Source: Fimbriiglobus sp. (GTDB lineage Bacteria; Planctomycetota; Planctomycetia; Gemmatales; Gemmataceae). From it: a stretch of 5,346 nt of DNA. This document shows positions 5,251-5,346 of the stretch, one piece after another. A model generated the notes under the pieces. The model searched no databases, was not told the origin of the DNA, and saw nothing but the letters and a program-made list of their open reading frames with translations. Position 1 is the first letter of the stretch; every line of letters begins with the position of its first letter. The stretch covers positions 1 through 5,346 of the forward strand of contig JANXTD010000390.1 in assembly GCA_025352585.1 (NCBI GenBank), read 5' to 3'. A program made the position numbers and the translations under genes.

Positions 5251-5346
5251 GCGCGCGGGGGACGGTAGTCCCCCGAGTGATCCCCCCATGGCGAAGAAAC
5301 ATCGGTGGGGGGGGGGGCACTCGGGGGACTACCGTCCCCCGCTCGC
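5251..5346. repeat. Nested palindromic repeat at the window edge
   Basis: The arms at 5255-5279 and 5318-5342 are perfect 25-bp reverse complements. They extend outward to 5251 and 5346 with a single mismatch, so the element may continue past the window. Each arm contains its own hairpin; in the left arm GGGGGAC at 5257-5263 pairs with GTCCCCC at 5268-5274 around GGTA. The 38-nt centre holds a C6 run (5282-5287), which can pair with part of an 11-base G run (5307-5317). It looks like a dispersed intergenic repeat rather than a gene. It is unrelated in sequence to the palindrome at 1534-1669. No transposase or T-run is seen. Confidence 0.85.

Overview
The window is GC-rich and tightly packed, and every gene uses G/C-rich third codon positions. 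The first gene encodes a BBP7-type outer-membrane beta-barrel, a family largely confined to Planctomycetes. Together with an ADP-heptose cassette, this points to a diderm planctomycete, probably from the Gemmata side of the phylum. That placement is an inference from gene content; no rRNA or other phylogenetic marker is present.

Layout: positions 1-239 are an untranslated leader with a good ribosome-binding site. A secreted BBP7 outer-membrane protein follows on the + strand (240-1526). Directly after it lies a large intergenic palindrome with two perfect 47-bp arms around a 42-nt centre (1534-1669). A Gfo/Idh/MocA-family NAD(P)-dependent oxidoreductase follows on the + strand (1743-2726). 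The rest of the window is a minus-strand operon read from right to left: an acidic 128-aa protein of unknown function (5076-4690), heptose-1-phosphate adenylyltransferase HldC/RfaE2 (4682-4176), heptose-bisphosphate phosphatase GmhB (4179-3691) and heptose-7-phosphate kinase HldA/RfaE1 (3694-2723). The operon's upstream region holds two small inverted repeats and, at the window edge, a second nested palindrome that may continue past base 5346.

How the genes fit together: HldA, GmhB and HldC catalyse three consecutive steps that turn D-glycero-D-manno-heptose 7-phosphate into ADP-D-glycero-beta-D-manno-heptose, the activated sugar used for lipopolysaccharide core or other surface glycans. In E. 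coli the kinase and adenylyltransferase are fused as HldE; here they are separate genes with the phosphatase between them. The two internal junctions are both 4-nt GTGA overlaps preceded by strong Shine-Dalgarno sequences, which suggests translational coupling. The isomerase (GmhA) and epimerase (HldD) are not in the window. The operon runs tail-to-tail into the oxidoreductase gene with a 4-bp overlap of coding ends, so no intergenic terminator can separate them.

I found no clear novel system. The best leads are the two unrelated palindromic intergenic elements, the unknown first gene of the heptose operon, and the overlapping convergent gene ends.
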